In this document: in pieces, positions 1 to 6,042 of the stretch
Layout: each line of letters starts with the position of its first letter
Position numbering within the stretch: the first letter of the stretch is position 1
Source of the DNA: Micavibrio_B sp044238965
GTDB lineage: Bacteria > Pseudomonadota > Alphaproteobacteria > Micavibrionales > Micavibrionaceae
DNA: 6,524 bases
Assembly: GCA_044238965.1 (NCBI GenBank)
Contig: JBIICJ010000081.1
Coordinates: 1 to 6,524 of the forward strand
Direction of reading: 5' to 3'
The notes under the pieces: model-generated
What the model was told of the DNA's origin: nothing
What the model saw: the letters and a program-made list of their open reading frames with translations, nothing else
Databases searched by the model: none
Position numbers and translations under genes: made by a program

Positions 1-1390
1 CCACTTGGCCAAATGGCACACCTGCGGTCATTACAAAACGCTCGCCCGCCTTGCCCAAACCTGTTGATGCCACACATTTTTGTGCCATGACAACAGCATC
101 AGCAAATGTTGTAACTTCATCAACATGGGCAGGATGAACACCATATGAAATATTCATGCGGCGCGCCGTTGATAAATTTTGTGTCATGACGAGTACGCGC
201 ATGGCGGGTCGTTGGCGCACGGCACGCAAAGCAGTTGATCCCGATGTGGTATAAGTTGTAATGCAACATGCTTTAATATCGTGCGCAACCTGATCGGCGG
301 CAACGGTAATAGCATCGGATGCATCATTATGGCGTGCATCAGGATGATCGGCATCAATGATTGAACGATAAAGCGAGTCTTTTTCAACTTGCTGACAAAT
401 ACGATCCATAATGGTTACGGCTTCGAGCGGGTATTGGCCTGATGCGGTTTCGGCCGATAACATGACAGCATCGGTACCATCAAATACAGCGGTCGCAACA
501 TCAGATGCTTCGGCGCGTGTGGGTGATGGGTTTTCAATCATTGATTCGAGCATTTGGGTCGCAACAATAATCGGTTTACCTGCGTAACGGACTTTGCGTA
601 CGATTTTCTTTTGCACGACAGGTACTTCTTCGGGTGGAATTTCCACACCCAAATCACCGCGTGCGAGCATCACACCATCACAGAGCGCGAGCATTTCATC
701 AAAACATTCAACAGCAGATGGTTTTTCGAGTTTGATCATTAATGCCGCGCGACCATCAATCAATTTTTTCGCCTCGGCAACATCTTCTGGTTTTTGTACA
801 AATGATTGTGCAATCCAATCGGCACCCAAATCAAGAGCAATGACTAAATCTTTGCGGTCTTTTTCAGTGAGAGCAGAAATTGGCAACACAACATTCGGAA
901 TATTAAATCCTTTATTGTTTGATAATGTGCGACCTGCTTTGATTTCACCGATTAAATAATCTGAACCCTTATCAACAATTTCCATGCGTACTTTGCCATC
1001 ATCAAGCAAAATCAACGATCCTTTTTGCAAAGATGAAATCACTTCGGGGTGTGGTAAATTCACACGTACCCCATCACCTTCAGTAGGATCAAGATCAAGG
1101 CGAATGCGTTGGCCGATCGTCAATTCAATTTTACCATCTTTAAATTTGCCCACGCGCAATTTGGGGCCTTGTAAGTCGGCAATAATGGCGATGGGTTTAT
1201 TAAATTCAGTTTCAAGCGCGCGAATAATCTTAACACGCGCCGCATGATCTTCGGCTGTGCCGTGGCTGAAATTTAACCGAAAGACGTCAACACCTGTTAA
1301 AAACAGGGTTTTAATCATCTCAGGGGTAGAGGATGCAGGGCCTAATGTGGCAACAATTTTTGTCTGTCTAGAACGAATCACTTTTGTCAT
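1..1390 (-). CDS. pyk: Pyruvate kinase, C-terminus cut by window edge
   Basis: Cytosolic glycolytic enzyme that transfers phosphate from phosphoenolpyruvate to ADP, giving pyruvate and ATP. The frame reads open for 463 codons to the left edge. The N-terminal barrel has TKIVATLGPAS and RLNFSHG (R38, N40, S42). The inserted B domain spans roughly residues 75-170. The barrel then resumes with catalytic K220 in MIKLEKP, metal ligands E222 and D246 (ARGDLGVEIP) and T278 in VATQMLESM. The C domain includes TTSGSTALRAVRQRP. E. coli PykF is 470 residues, so only about 10-20 residues should be missing. The ATG at 1390 is chosen because it leaves about ten residues before TKIVATLG, as is usual. Its Shine-Dalgarno is poor (AGG almost touching the ATG), and the GTG four codons in is an alternative start better spaced from that AGG. 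The frame stays open upstream to an ATG at 1501, but that stretch uses rare codons and does not resemble the family. Divergent from nrdA. Identification is secure. Confidence 0.96.
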   Translation of the reverse strand, partial: MTKVIRSRQTKIVATLGPASSTPEMIKTLFLTGVDVFRLNFSHGTAEDHAARVKIIRALETEFNKPIAIIADLQGPKLRVGKFKDGKIELTIGQRIRLDLDPTEGDGVRVNLPHPEVISSLQKGSLILLDDGKVRMEIVDKGSDYLIGEIKAGRTLSNNKGFNIPNVVLPISALTEKDRKDLVIALDLGADWIAQSFVQKPEDVAEAKKLIDGRAALMIKLEKPSAVECFDEMLALCDGVMLARGDLGVEIPPEEVPVVQKKIVRKVRYAGKPIIVATQMLESMIENPSPTRAEASDVATAVFDGTDAVMLSAETASGQYPLEAVTIMDRICQQVEKDSLYRSIIDADHPDARHNDASDAITVAADQVAHDIKACCITTYTTSGSTALRAVRQRPAMRVLVMTQNLSTARRMNISYGVHPAHVDEVTTFADAVVMAQKCVASTGLGKAGERFVMTAGVPFGQV

Positions 1391-1499
1391 ACCTAGTTTG
1401 TATCGTGAAGACGGTGATTTGCGAAGAGTCTTTGTCCTGTTTTCACGAAAATATGTGCCCCGAGATCCGCGAATCACTATCCTGTAAGCATACAGACCC

Positions 1500-1559
1500 A
1501 TTCTTGAAATTTTATAATTGGGTTAGTGAAAATTGATATGGATAGGGATTTTCAAGAAT
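1500..1559. repeat. 10-bp inverted repeat with 40-bp spacer
   Basis: ATTCTTGAAA at 1500-1509 is the exact reverse complement of TTTCAAGAAT at 1550-1559. The arms enclose 40 bp. The repeat sits about 110-170 bp upstream of the pyk start. It may be a pair of sites for a regulator of pyk or nrdA, or the base of a long hairpin; function is not established by the sequence. Confidence 0.55.
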
Positions 1560-1570
1560 TTTGAAATTCT
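1555..1570. repeat. 16-bp operator-like palindrome
   Basis: AGAATTTTGAAATTCT has two perfect 7-bp arms around a central TG. It overlaps the right arm of the 1500-1559 inverted repeat. The size and symmetry suit a dimeric DNA-binding protein, but the region is AT-rich, so a chance palindrome cannot be excluded. Confidence 0.4.
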
Positions 1571-1746
1571 GTTGCGTTTTTTATTTTATCCCCGACTCCC
1601 ACAAAAAATTTATCTTATTGATTTTATTGGTAAAAATATGACTTTGACCCTGAAATGGCCCAAAAGCAGATTCGACAAATACAAAAATCTCTGACAATTT
1701 TCGTGCACACACCCACGAGATGTAGTAGGTTAAAGACTGAATACAT

Positions 1747-1760
1747 CACAAGGGGTTGTG
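1747..1760. promoter_or_regulatory. Inverted repeat CACAA-GGGG-TTGTG upstream of nrdA
   Basis: Perfect 5-bp arms flank a GGGG centre, 88-101 bp upstream of the nrdA ATG. The arms match the outer parts of the NrdR box (consensus acaCwAtATaTwGtgt), with CACAA on the left and TTGTGT on the right, but the TATA-like centre is replaced by GGGG. A weaker NrdR-like match (12 of 16 positions) lies at 1809-1824, 63 bp away centre to centre. NrdR binding is therefore only a hypothesis; another regulator or chance is possible. Confidence 0.35.
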
Positions 1761-1799
1761 TCACCCGACCAGCCTTTTCTTCCAAAAATCTGGTTTATC

Positions 1800-1807
1800 T
1801 ATATAAA
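1800..1807 (+). promoter_or_regulatory. Candidate -10 element of nrdA
   Basis: TATATAAA here contains two overlapping -10-like hexamers, TATATA and TATAAA, about 40-48 bp before the nrdA start. That would give a leader of roughly 30-35 nt carrying the Shine-Dalgarno. No good -35 hexamer lies 16-18 bp upstream (best TTCTTC at 1777-1782), so the promoter may need an activator or the call may be wrong. Confidence 0.4.
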
Positions 1808-1833
1808 AACACTAAATTTACAGTCTGACTGCT

Positions 1834-1841
1834 AAGGGGAG
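1834..1841 (+). promoter_or_regulatory. Strong Shine-Dalgarno of nrdA
   Basis: AAGGGGAG ends 6 nt before the ATG at 1848 and fixes the nrdA start. A GAGTC site (GANTC type) at 1839-1843 overlaps it. Confidence 0.8.
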
Positions 1842-1847
1842 TCTAAT

Positions 1848-3689
1848 ATGTTTGATGTTGCACAAACGGAACGTGGGAACCGAGTTACCATTGATCGCGC
1901 CCGTGATGAAAAATTGACCAGTTTCGGTATCGCGACGTTGGTTGACCGTTACTTGTTGCCTGAAGAAGGCCCGCAAGATTTGTTTGCCCGCGTTGCCATG
2001 TATTACGGTGATGATTCAGCGCACGCACAACGTTTATATGATTATATCTCAAAATTATGGTTCATGCCTGCGACTCCTATTTTATCAAATGGTGGTACAT
2101 CACGCGGCCTACCCATTTCATGTTTCTTGAATGAGACACAAGATAGCCTCGAAGACATCGTATCCTTGTGGAATGAAAATGTATGGCTCGCGTCACTCGG
2201 CGGCGGTATCGGATCTTACTGGGGTAACGTACGTTCGATCGGTGAAAAAGTTGGTCGCAATGGTAAAACATCAGGTATCGTTCCATTCATCCGCGTGATG
2301 GATTCGCTGACACTCGCAATTTCCCAAGGGTCACTTCGTCGTGGATCTGCGGCGATTTATTTACCAATCGATCACCCAGAGATTGAAGAATTCATTGAAA
2401 TTCGTCGCCCAACTGGCGGCGATCCAAACCGCAAAGCGTTAAATCTTCACCACGGCATTTTGGTATCGGATGCATTCATGGAAGCGGTAGAGCGCGATGA
2501 TGAATGGGCGCTTCGTTCACCAAAAGATAAAGCGGTTATTTCTCGCGTGCGCGCTCGTGATTTATGGATCCGTTTGCTCACTGCACGTATTGAAACGGGC
2601 GAGCCATATATCATAAATATTGACCACGTGAATAACAGCATTCCCGAACACCATAAAATGGCGGGTTTGAACGTGAAAATGTCAAATCTATGTTCAGAGA
2701 TCACATTGCCAACAGGTCGCGACCATTTGGGCAATGACCGCACGGCGGTATGTTGTTTGTCATCATTGAATTTAGAAACATTTGATGAATGGCAAGATCA
2801 TCCAACATTCGTCGAAGACATTATGCGTTTTCTTGATAACGTATTGTCAGACTTTATTGCCAAAGCACCCGATTCAATGAAACGCGCGAAATATGCCGCG
2901 ATGCGTGAACGGTCTGTTGGTTTGGGCGTGATGGGTTTCCATTCATTCTTGCAATCAAAAATGATTCCAATGGAATCAGTGATGGCAAAAGTATGGAATC
3001 GTCGTATGTTCCAACAAATTAAACGTCAAGTTGATGATGCATCGGTGAAATTGGCGCATGAACGTGGCGCGTGTCCTGATGCGGCGGATTATGGCGTGAT
3101 GGAACGTTTCTCAAACAAAATGGCAATTGCACCAACTGCATCGATTTCAATTATTTGTGGTGGCGCATCACCGGGCATTGAACCAAGCGCGGCGAATGCC
3201 TATACACACAAAACATTATCAGGATCATTTGCGGTGAAAAACCCATATCTTGAGAAAATTTTGGAAGAAAAAGGTTTGAATAACGAAGACACATGGTCAG
3301 AAATTTTCACCGCCGAAGGATCTGTGCAACATCTTGATTTCTTAACCCAAGACGAAAAAGATGTGTTCAAAACTGCTTTTGAAATGGATCAACGTTGGTT
3401 GATTGAACATGCGGCTGACCGCACACCATTTGTCTGTCAGGCACAATCATTAAACGTGTTCTTGCCAGCGAACGTACATAAACGCGATTTGCATGGCATT
3501 CATTTCGAAGCATGGAAAAAAGGCGTGAAGTCATTGTATTATTGCCGTTCAAAATCAATTCAACGTGCGGAATCTGCGCAAAGTTGGAGCAACGCGAAAA
3601 AACGCGCAGCCAATCCAGAACAACAAATGGAATTGGGCGAAGCGGTACCTGCGGCAAATAAATACGAAGAATGTTTGGCTTGCCAATAA
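1848..3689 (+). CDS. nrdA: Class I ribonucleotide reductase, catalytic alpha subunit
   Basis: The large subunit reduces ribonucleoside diphosphates to deoxyribonucleotides for DNA synthesis, using a radical delivered from NrdB. The protein is 613 residues. The redox-active cysteine pair is C92 (PISCFLN) and C302 (AVCCLSS). The active-site motif NLCSE gives N280, the thiyl-radical C282 and E284. A PTASIS motif is followed by a GASPGIEP stretch. The radical-transfer tyrosines are Y564-Y565 (LYYCRS). The C-terminal shuttle pair C609/C612 lies in CLACQ at the extreme end. E. coli NrdA has 761 residues; the shortfall is largely at the N-terminus, where the roughly 90-residue ATP-cone is missing and the protein starts almost directly in the catalytic region. 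The start has a strong Shine-Dalgarno (AAGGGGAG, 6 nt spacing). nrdB follows 137 bp downstream. CLACQ-type tails also occur in some B12-dependent class II enzymes, but the nrdB neighbour and the tyrosine pair point to class I. Confidence 0.95.
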   Translation: MFDVAQTERGNRVTIDRARDEKLTSFGIATLVDRYLLPEEGPQDLFARVAMYYGDDSAHAQRLYDYISKLWFMPATPILSNGGTSRGLPISCFLNETQDSLEDIVSLWNENVWLASLGGGIGSYWGNVRSIGEKVGRNGKTSGIVPFIRVMDSLTLAISQGSLRRGSAAIYLPIDHPEIEEFIEIRRPTGGDPNRKALNLHHGILVSDAFMEAVERDDEWALRSPKDKAVISRVRARDLWIRLLTARIETGEPYIINIDHVNNSIPEHHKMAGLNVKMSNLCSEITLPTGRDHLGNDRTAVCCLSSLNLETFDEWQDHPTFVEDIMRFLDNVLSDFIAKAPDSMKRAKYAAMRERSVGLGVMGFHSFLQSKMIPMESVMAKVWNRRMFQQIKRQVDDASVKLAHERGACPDAADYGVMERFSNKMAIAPTASISIICGGASPGIEPSAANAYTHKTLSGSFAVKNPYLEKILEEKGLNNEDTWSEIFTAEGSVQHLDFLTQDEKDVFKTAFEMDQRWLIEHAADRTPFVCQAQSLNVFLPANVHKRDLHGIHFEAWKKGVKSLYYCRSKSIQRAESAQSWSNAKKRAANPEQQMELGEAVPAANKYEECLACQ

Positions 3690-3714
3690 TTATGGCGGTC
3701 ACACGATAAATAAA

Positions 3715-3733
3715 ATTTTCATTTCATGAAAAT
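3715..3733 (+). other. Hairpin 1 in the nrdA-nrdB spacer
   Basis: ATTTTCAT and ATGAAAAT pair perfectly over 8 bp around a TTC loop, starting 26 nt after the nrdA stop. The stem is AT-rich and not followed by a T-run, so it is a weak terminator at best. It may protect the nrdA 3' end or act together with the adjacent hairpin. Confidence 0.5.
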
Positions 3734-3738
3734 CAAAC

Positions 3739-3765
3739 AATCAGACCATTTTTTGTGGTCTGATT
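3739..3765 (+). other. Hairpin 2 in the nrdA-nrdB spacer
   Basis: AATCAGACCA and TGGTCTGATT form a perfect 10-bp stem around a 7-nt loop (TTTTTTG). It is followed by TGGGTAAAG rather than a T-run, so it is not a standard intrinsic terminator. It could weaken read-through, mark an RNA processing site, or stabilise the nrdA transcript so that NrdA and NrdB are made in different amounts. It lies 61 nt before the nrdB ATG. Confidence 0.65.
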
Positions 3766-3779
3766 TGGGTAAAGTCCCG

Positions 3780-3785
3780 TATAAA
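3780..3785 (+). promoter_or_regulatory. Candidate -10 element of nrdB
   Basis: TATAAA lies 47 nt before the nrdB ATG, almost the same position as the TATAAA before nrdA (46 nt). Both are followed by an A-run and CA, and that CA begins 38 nt before the ATG in each case. No good -35 hexamer is present. It may be an nrdB promoter or a shared leader element. Confidence 0.3.
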
Positions 3786-3826
3786 AAACATTGAAATTAA
3801 AACCGAAAAAACTGGAGTTAACAAAT

Positions 3827-4888
3827 ATGTCTGCCAATGATCTTGAAAATACAAAATCACCGTTACTTGTGGAGCGCCACATGTACAAACCATTTTTATA
3901 TCCATGGTGCTATGAGGCGTGGTTAACACAACAACGCATTCACTGGTTACCCGAAGAAGTGCCATTGGCCGAAGATGTACGCGATTGGAAAAAAACATTA
4001 ACGCCGTCTGAGAAAAATTTGATGACTCAAATTTTTCGTTTCTTTACGCAGTCAGATGTTGAAGTGAATAATTGTTACATGAAACATTATTCGCAAGTGT
4101 TCGGCCCTGTCGAAGTGCAAATGATGTTATCGGCATTCTCAAACATTGAAACTGTACATATTGCCGCATATTCGCACTTGCTTGATACAATCGGTATGCC
4201 AGAGGTCGAATATTCTGCTTTCATGCAATATAAAGAAATGAAAGACAAATTCGATTACATGCAAAATGCATCGATGGCGTCACGCCGTGATATCGCCAAA
4301 ACAATGGCGATGTTTGGTGCATTTACCGAAGGATTGCAATTATTTGCATCATTCGCGATTTTGATGAACTTCCCCCGTTTCAATAAAATGAAGGGTATGG
4401 GTCAAATCGTGACATGGTCGGTGCGCGATGAAACATTGCATTGTTTGTCGATGATTAAATTGTTCAATACATTCATCAATGAAAATCCCGATATCTGGGA
4501 CGATGAATTAAAGGCTGAGATCACCGAATCATGCCGTACCATTGTTGGGTTCGAAGATAAATTTATTGATCTTGCATTCGAACAAGGTGACGTTGAAGGT
4601 TTAACGCCACAAGAAGTGAAGGATTATATTCGCTATATCGGCGATCGTCGTTTGCAACAATTAAATCTTGAGCCAATTTTTGGTATGGAGAAAAATCCAT
4701 TGCCATGGATGGATCAAATGTTGAATGGCGCTGAACATACTAACTTCTTTGAAAACCGTGCAACTGAATATTCCAAAGCGTCAACGGGCGGTACATGGGA
4801 AGATGTGTTTTCAACAGATGTGTTCGAAGGTAATTACGGCCAATCAGAAGAAGCCGCCAAGGCAATTCAAGATAATCGCGCCGCATAA
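3827..4888 (+). CDS. nrdB: Class I ribonucleotide reductase, radical-generating beta subunit
   Basis: The small, ferritin-like subunit carries the dimetal centre and tyrosyl radical that starts catalysis in NrdA. The protein is 353 residues. All six metal ligands are recognisable: D77 (FTQSD), E108 and H111 (NIETVH), E168 (GAFTEGL), and E202 and H205 (RDETLH). Y115, seven residues after E108, matches the radical tyrosine Y122 of E. coli. D201, and the tryptophan in HWLPEEV, match the radical-transfer D237 and W48. This points to a standard tyrosyl-radical enzyme rather than a tyrosine-less variant. The N-terminus has only a short leader before YKPFLYPWCYEAW, so it carries no ATP-cone. The ATG at 3827 is chosen over the in-frame TTG at 3791 because GGAG at 3814-3817 sits 9 nt upstream. 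The gene ends in front of a strong terminator, closing the nrdAB unit. The family call is secure; the metal (Fe or Mn) cannot be told from the sequence. Confidence 0.95.
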   Translation: MSANDLENTKSPLLVERHMYKPFLYPWCYEAWLTQQRIHWLPEEVPLAEDVRDWKKTLTPSEKNLMTQIFRFFTQSDVEVNNCYMKHYSQVFGPVEVQMMLSAFSNIETVHIAAYSHLLDTIGMPEVEYSAFMQYKEMKDKFDYMQNASMASRRDIAKTMAMFGAFTEGLQLFASFAILMNFPRFNKMKGMGQIVTWSVRDETLHCLSMIKLFNTFINENPDIWDDELKAEITESCRTIVGFEDKFIDLAFEQGDVEGLTPQEVKDYIRYIGDRRLQQLNLEPIFGMEKNPLPWMDQMLNGAEHTNFFENRATEYSKASTGGTWEDVFSTDVFEGNYGQSEEAAKAIQDNRAA

Positions 4889-4913
4889 CGCGAATGATCT
4901 GATATCAATTTTG

Positions 4914-4947
4914 AAAAAGAGCCTACGGATATGTAAGGCTCTTTTTT
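4914..4947 (+). terminator. Intrinsic terminator after nrdB
   Basis: GAGCCT at 4919-4924 pairs with AGGCTC at 4936-4941. The stem is extended outward by AAAAA pairing with the T-run at 4942-4948 and inward by AC/GT past a bulged A. The T-run makes a textbook rho-independent terminator 25 nt after the nrdB stop. The A-run on the left could make it work weakly in the other direction. Confidence 0.9.
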
Positions 4948-5167
4948 TATTTTTGTGCACTGAACATTTTTTCGTTTGCATTCACCCGAATCAATGTTAC
5001 GATTTAGTTAATTGAGATTTATGTGTTCACCCCGCACCGATAGGATGTTCTGTCCTTGAAATCATTGTTGATCTATTCTCATTCTCCTTGTGTCTCGCGA
5101 CAACGGTCGCCCGCTTTGACATTGTGTCGTCGCCCCGTTCTATCCAATTATATTTTGAATTTCGTGA

Positions 5168-5190
5168 ATCGCCGTCTGAACGAGGGCGAT
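5168..5190 (+). other. Hairpin in the phoH leader
   Basis: ATCGCC at 5168-5173 pairs with GGCGAT at 5185-5190 across an 11-nt loop, about 60 nt before the phoH start. No T-run follows, so it is not a terminator. Its role is unknown. Confidence 0.4.
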
Positions 5191-5240
5191 CATCGATTGT
5201 ACCCATTATCATCCTCTCCTCCCACCACCACCTAACTTGA

Positions 5241-5245
5241 AAGGA
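5241..5245 (+). promoter_or_regulatory. Shine-Dalgarno that decides the phoH start
   Basis: AAGGA lies 6 nt before the ATG at 5252 but directly abuts the in-frame ATG at 5246 and follows the in-frame TTG at 5237. The spacing favours 5252. Confidence 0.75.
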
Positions 5246-5251
5246 ATGCAT

Positions 5252-6034
5252 ATGAGCCGTACCCCGCACACCAAGAAAGATCGTAAGAACTTTAAAAAGA
5301 ATGTGCAGCGGGGGAATGTCGTGCATCCATTATTTGAAGATTCGATGCCGCCTGTTGAAGGAAATGATTGGCATCCGCTTGACGATCAAATCGATCAATC
5401 GCGGGATAAAAGTTTTATTCGTCATGTCAAACCCCGCACCGAAGGGCAACGGGCATTAATGCAGGCGATTAAAGATTATAATTTAACGCTCGCGATGGGC
5501 CCTGCGGGTACGGGTAAAACATATCTCGCCATCGCCGCCGCTGTGGCCGCGCTTGAGGCGGGTGAAATTGAACGCATTATTTTATCACGCCCCGCGATGG
5601 AGGCGGGTGAATCGCTCGGCTATTTGCCTGGTGATATGCATGAAAAAATGGCGCCGTTTTTACGTCCGCTCTATGATGCGCTGGGTGATCGCATGGGCGG
5701 GAAACGCGTACGCCAATATATCGAAGATGGCACAATTGAAATTGCACCCGTTGGTTTTATGCGCGGACGAACATTAAATAACTCATTTATTGTGATTGAC
5801 GAGGCGCAAAATTGTACATATGGGCAATTGAAAATGTTACTCTCACGCCTCGGGTGGAATTCCACCATGGTGGTCACGGGCGATCCCGATCAATCAGATT
5901 TATTGGATGGTATGTCAGGTTTATCCGAGGCATGTCGCCGCCTAGAAACCGTGCAAAGTATCGGCGTTGTACGATTGGAACAACGTGATATTGTGCGCCA
6001 TCCATTGGTTGCCGAGATGTTAGAGGTTTTGTAA
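5252..6034 (+). CDS. phoH: Short PhoH-family P-loop ATPase
   Basis: PhoH proteins are cytosolic ATPases of the helicase-like P-loop class, linked to RNA metabolism; their substrate is not well defined. The protein is 260 residues. Residues 1-60 are basic then acidic (TKKDRKNFKK near the start) and match no domain I recognise. The PhoH domain follows: RTEGQRAL at about 62, Walker A GPAGTGKT at 83-90, the family signature RPAMEAGESLGYLPGD, Walker B with DEAQN at 183-187, and VTGDPDQSDL at 208-217. All expected ATPase residues are present, so it looks functional. At 260 residues it is shorter than E. coli YbeZ (about 346) and lacks a recognisable N-terminal KH-like region; compact forms like this also occur in phages. 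No ybeY or ybeZ-type operon partner is visible: it stands alone after a terminator, and its downstream neighbour is convergent. The older link to phosphate starvation should not be assumed here. Confidence 0.9.
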   Translation: MSRTPHTKKDRKNFKKNVQRGNVVHPLFEDSMPPVEGNDWHPLDDQIDQSRDKSFIRHVKPRTEGQRALMQAIKDYNLTLAMGPAGTGKTYLAIAAAVAALEAGEIERIILSRPAMEAGESLGYLPGDMHEKMAPFLRPLYDALGDRMGGKRVRQYIEDGTIEIAPVGFMRGRTLNNSFIVIDEAQNCTYGQLKMLLSRLGWNSTMVVTGDPDQSDLLDGMSGLSEACRRLETVQSIGVVRLEQRDIVRHPLVAEMLEVL

Positions 6035-6042
6035 TAAATTGA

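Larger units (their letters stand above)
1391..1847. other. Divergent pyk/nrdA intergenic control region
   Basis: This 457-bp AT-rich spacer lies between the divergent pyk and nrdA starts. I see no convincing gene in it on either strand. It carries overlapping inverted repeats at 1500-1570, a small hairpin TCGTG/CACGA at 1701-1718, a CACAA/TTGTG inverted repeat at 1747-1760, and a TATAAA box near 1802. Five GANTC sites occur, at 1426, 1471, 1594, 1669 and 1839. GANTC is the target of the alphaproteobacterial cell-cycle methylase CcrM. A TTGACC at 1644-1649, followed 17 bp later by the weak CAGATT, is another possible plus-strand promoter. No strong minus-strand promoter for pyk could be picked out. 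Confidence 0.7.
4950..5251. other. Gene-free leader region upstream of phoH
   Basis: About 300 bp separate the nrdB terminator from the phoH start. A weak promoter candidate is TTGCAT at 4976-4981, 16 bp from TACGAT at 4998-5003. If it is used, the phoH leader would exceed 230 nt. The stretch contains small hairpins at 5097-5110 (GCGAC/GTCGC) and 5168-5190, GANTC sites at 4988 and 5166, and a pyrimidine-rich tract at about 5207-5232. A plus-strand frame at 5044-5235 has no stop but also no ATG or Shine-Dalgarno, so I do not call it a gene. I see no tRNA and no riboswitch that I recognise. Confidence 0.55.

Noticed and set aside
554..1487. Plus-strand frames across pyk
   Set aside because: They lie antisense to a continuous, fully conserved pyruvate kinase frame and show no family features.
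1391..1501. 37-codon in-frame N-terminal extension of pyk from an ATG at 1501
   Set aside because: No Shine-Dalgarno, rare codons (AGG, ATA, GGA) and no similarity to the family N-terminus; starting at 1390 also makes the residue numbers line up with E. coli PykF.
3739..3765. Calling the second nrdA-nrdB hairpin an intrinsic terminator
   Set aside because: The stem is strong, but the T-run is in the loop, and TGGGTAAAG follows the stem.
3791..3826. TTG start for nrdB 12 codons upstream
   Set aside because: The codons are lysine-rich noncoding-like sequence, and GGAG at 3814-3817 is well placed for the ATG at 3827.
5021..5059. 12-codon ATG reading frame (MCSPRTDRMFCP) as a leader peptide for phoH
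   Set aside because: No convincing Shine-Dalgarno, no run of regulatory codons, and no adjacent attenuator structure.
5027..5326. 99-residue minus-strand frame over the phoH leader and start
   Set aside because: It overlaps the well-supported phoH N-terminus, has no recognisable family features and an odd composition (WWWEER); it reads as a shadow of the pyrimidine-rich leader.
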